Shown here one piece after another: positions 5,393 through 6,000 of a DNA stretch of 6,000 nt. Location: the NCBI GenBank assembly GCA_014804865.1, contig JAAUYY010000038.1:1-6000 (forward strand), written 5' to 3'. Positions within the stretch are counted from its first letter, which is position 1; each line of letters starts with the position of its first letter. The position numbers and the translations under genes were made by a program. Origin of the DNA: Desulfovibrio sp. GTDB lineage: Bacteria > Desulfobacterota > Desulfovibrionia > Desulfovibrionales > Desulfovibrionaceae. The notes under the pieces were generated by a model, which was not told where the DNA came from, made no database searches, and saw only the letters and a list, made by a program, of their open reading frames with translations.

Positions 5393-6000
5393 ATGTTTGG
5401 CAGAAAATCAAAAAAAAAGAAGCCGCCGCAACCGGAAACAAGGAGCCAGGAAACGGGACGCGCCCGCGCCGACGGCCTTGGCGACGCGTGGCTAGCGCTT
5501 ACTGGCATGAATCCGGTCGCGCTTATCCCGCAAGTAGTCGGCACAGTCCTGGTAGAAGGCGGCACACGTCCCTCGTGGCAGTGGGAACATCATGGCCGAG
5601 AATACAAGCTTCTCGCGTGGCCAGCCGAGCAACCGGCCCGGGCGGCGGTTCTCATGGGCGGCCCCGCGGGCGGAGAGCTTAAACCAGTCACTGCCGTCCC
5701 TCTGCTCGAAGGTCTGCCCAACGATCTTGAGGTCGAGGGCCTCCATCCCCGCGAGGAGGGGCTAGGCGGGGACGTGGCGGTCAATATGATGGACGGCAAG
5801 AATCCGATGTGGTTCTTCGATCCCCTGTTCGATCGGGACAAGGATGATCTGACGCCCGGCGTAACGCATACCTTCCTGATTTCCGCCCTCGCCCTGGCTA
5901 TTCGTCCAGCCCTGCTCGATCACATAACCCTTACCGACGGGCCGCAATATCTGGCCTACGCCGAGGAATGGCTGGCGGCCAACCCCGGAAAAACGACCGC
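5393..6000 (+). CDS. Protein of unknown function, 5' part (continues beyond window)
   Basis: I do not recognise this gene. The frame is open from ATG 5393 to the window end (202 codons seen). The start is well bounded: an in-frame TAG at 5381-5383 lies three codons upstream, and a weak purine stretch AGAGA (5382-5386) could serve as ribosome site. The protein starts with a highly basic MFGRKSKKKK segment and a polar stretch to about residue 28, with no signal peptide. Further on are a hydrophobic stretch (42-54), a W-rich SWQWEHHGREYKLLAWP part (61-77), a glycine-rich turn region (89-95), NPMWFFDPLFDRD (137-149), a hydrophobic helix-like segment (159-176) that is short for a membrane span, and YLAYAEEWLAANPGK (186-200). 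Codon use matches the neighbours, arguing for a resident gene. It could be co-transcribed with pnp, 68 bases upstream. A soluble cytoplasmic protein is the likeliest reading, but no function is claimed. Confidence 0.8.
   Translation, partial: MFGRKSKKKKPPQPETRSQETGRARADGLGDAWLALTGMNPVALIPQVVGTVLVEGGTRPSWQWEHHGREYKLLAWPAEQPARAAVLMGGPAGGELKPVTAVPLLEGLPNDLEVEGLHPREEGLGGDVAVNMMDGKNPMWFFDPLFDRDKDDLTPGVTHTFLISALALAIRPALLDHITLTDGPQYLAYAEEWLAANPGKTT

Noticed and set aside
5492..5947. Minus-strand open frames opposite the gene after pnp
   Set aside because: The plus-strand frame is longer, has a bounded start and codon use like its neighbours; the opposite frames have low-complexity Ser/Arg/Pro composition.

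Overview
The window reads as a bacterial chromosomal housekeeping segment with GC-rich genes and short AT-rich gaps. The best guess for the lineage is Desulfovibrionaceae (Desulfobacterota). This rests on my memory of family sequences: the TruB N-terminal region (residues 15-60), the S15 start reading M-V-M, and long stretches of PNPase all resemble Desulfovibrio proteins. The truB-rpsO-pnp order is widespread and does not settle the lineage. No mobile element, CRISPR array, phage gene or defence system is visible.

Layout: 1-1350 is the 3' part of mutL (mismatch repair), whose start lies upstream of the window. A short convergent gap follows, containing a Rho-independent terminator read on the minus strand (about 1464-1497). 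A minus-strand tRNA-Lys(UUU) gene lies at 1508-1583 with its own sigma70-type promoter to the right (1593-1621). Divergent from it, a second sigma70-type promoter (1657-1685) points into truB (1698-2609). Next come rpsO (2632-2901) and, after a 146-base spacer holding two clear inverted repeats, pnp (3048-5324). The last 608 bases hold the start of an unrecognised plus-strand gene (5393 to beyond 6000).

The genes work together as follows. TruB makes pseudouridine 55 in tRNA, S15 is a primary 16S rRNA-binding protein, and PNPase degrades and processes RNA 3' to 5'. In E. coli, rpsO and pnp are co-transcribed, and an RNase III-cleaved hairpin between them is the basis of PNPase autocontrol. The palindrome at 2914-2933 sits in the equivalent place here.

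The points most worth a second look are these: substitutions in the MutL endonuclease motif alongside otherwise intact metal and clamp motifs; a truB promoter so close to its start codon that the mRNA would be almost leaderless; the rpsO-pnp palindrome; and the unknown gene after pnp. I see no convincing sign of an entirely new system.
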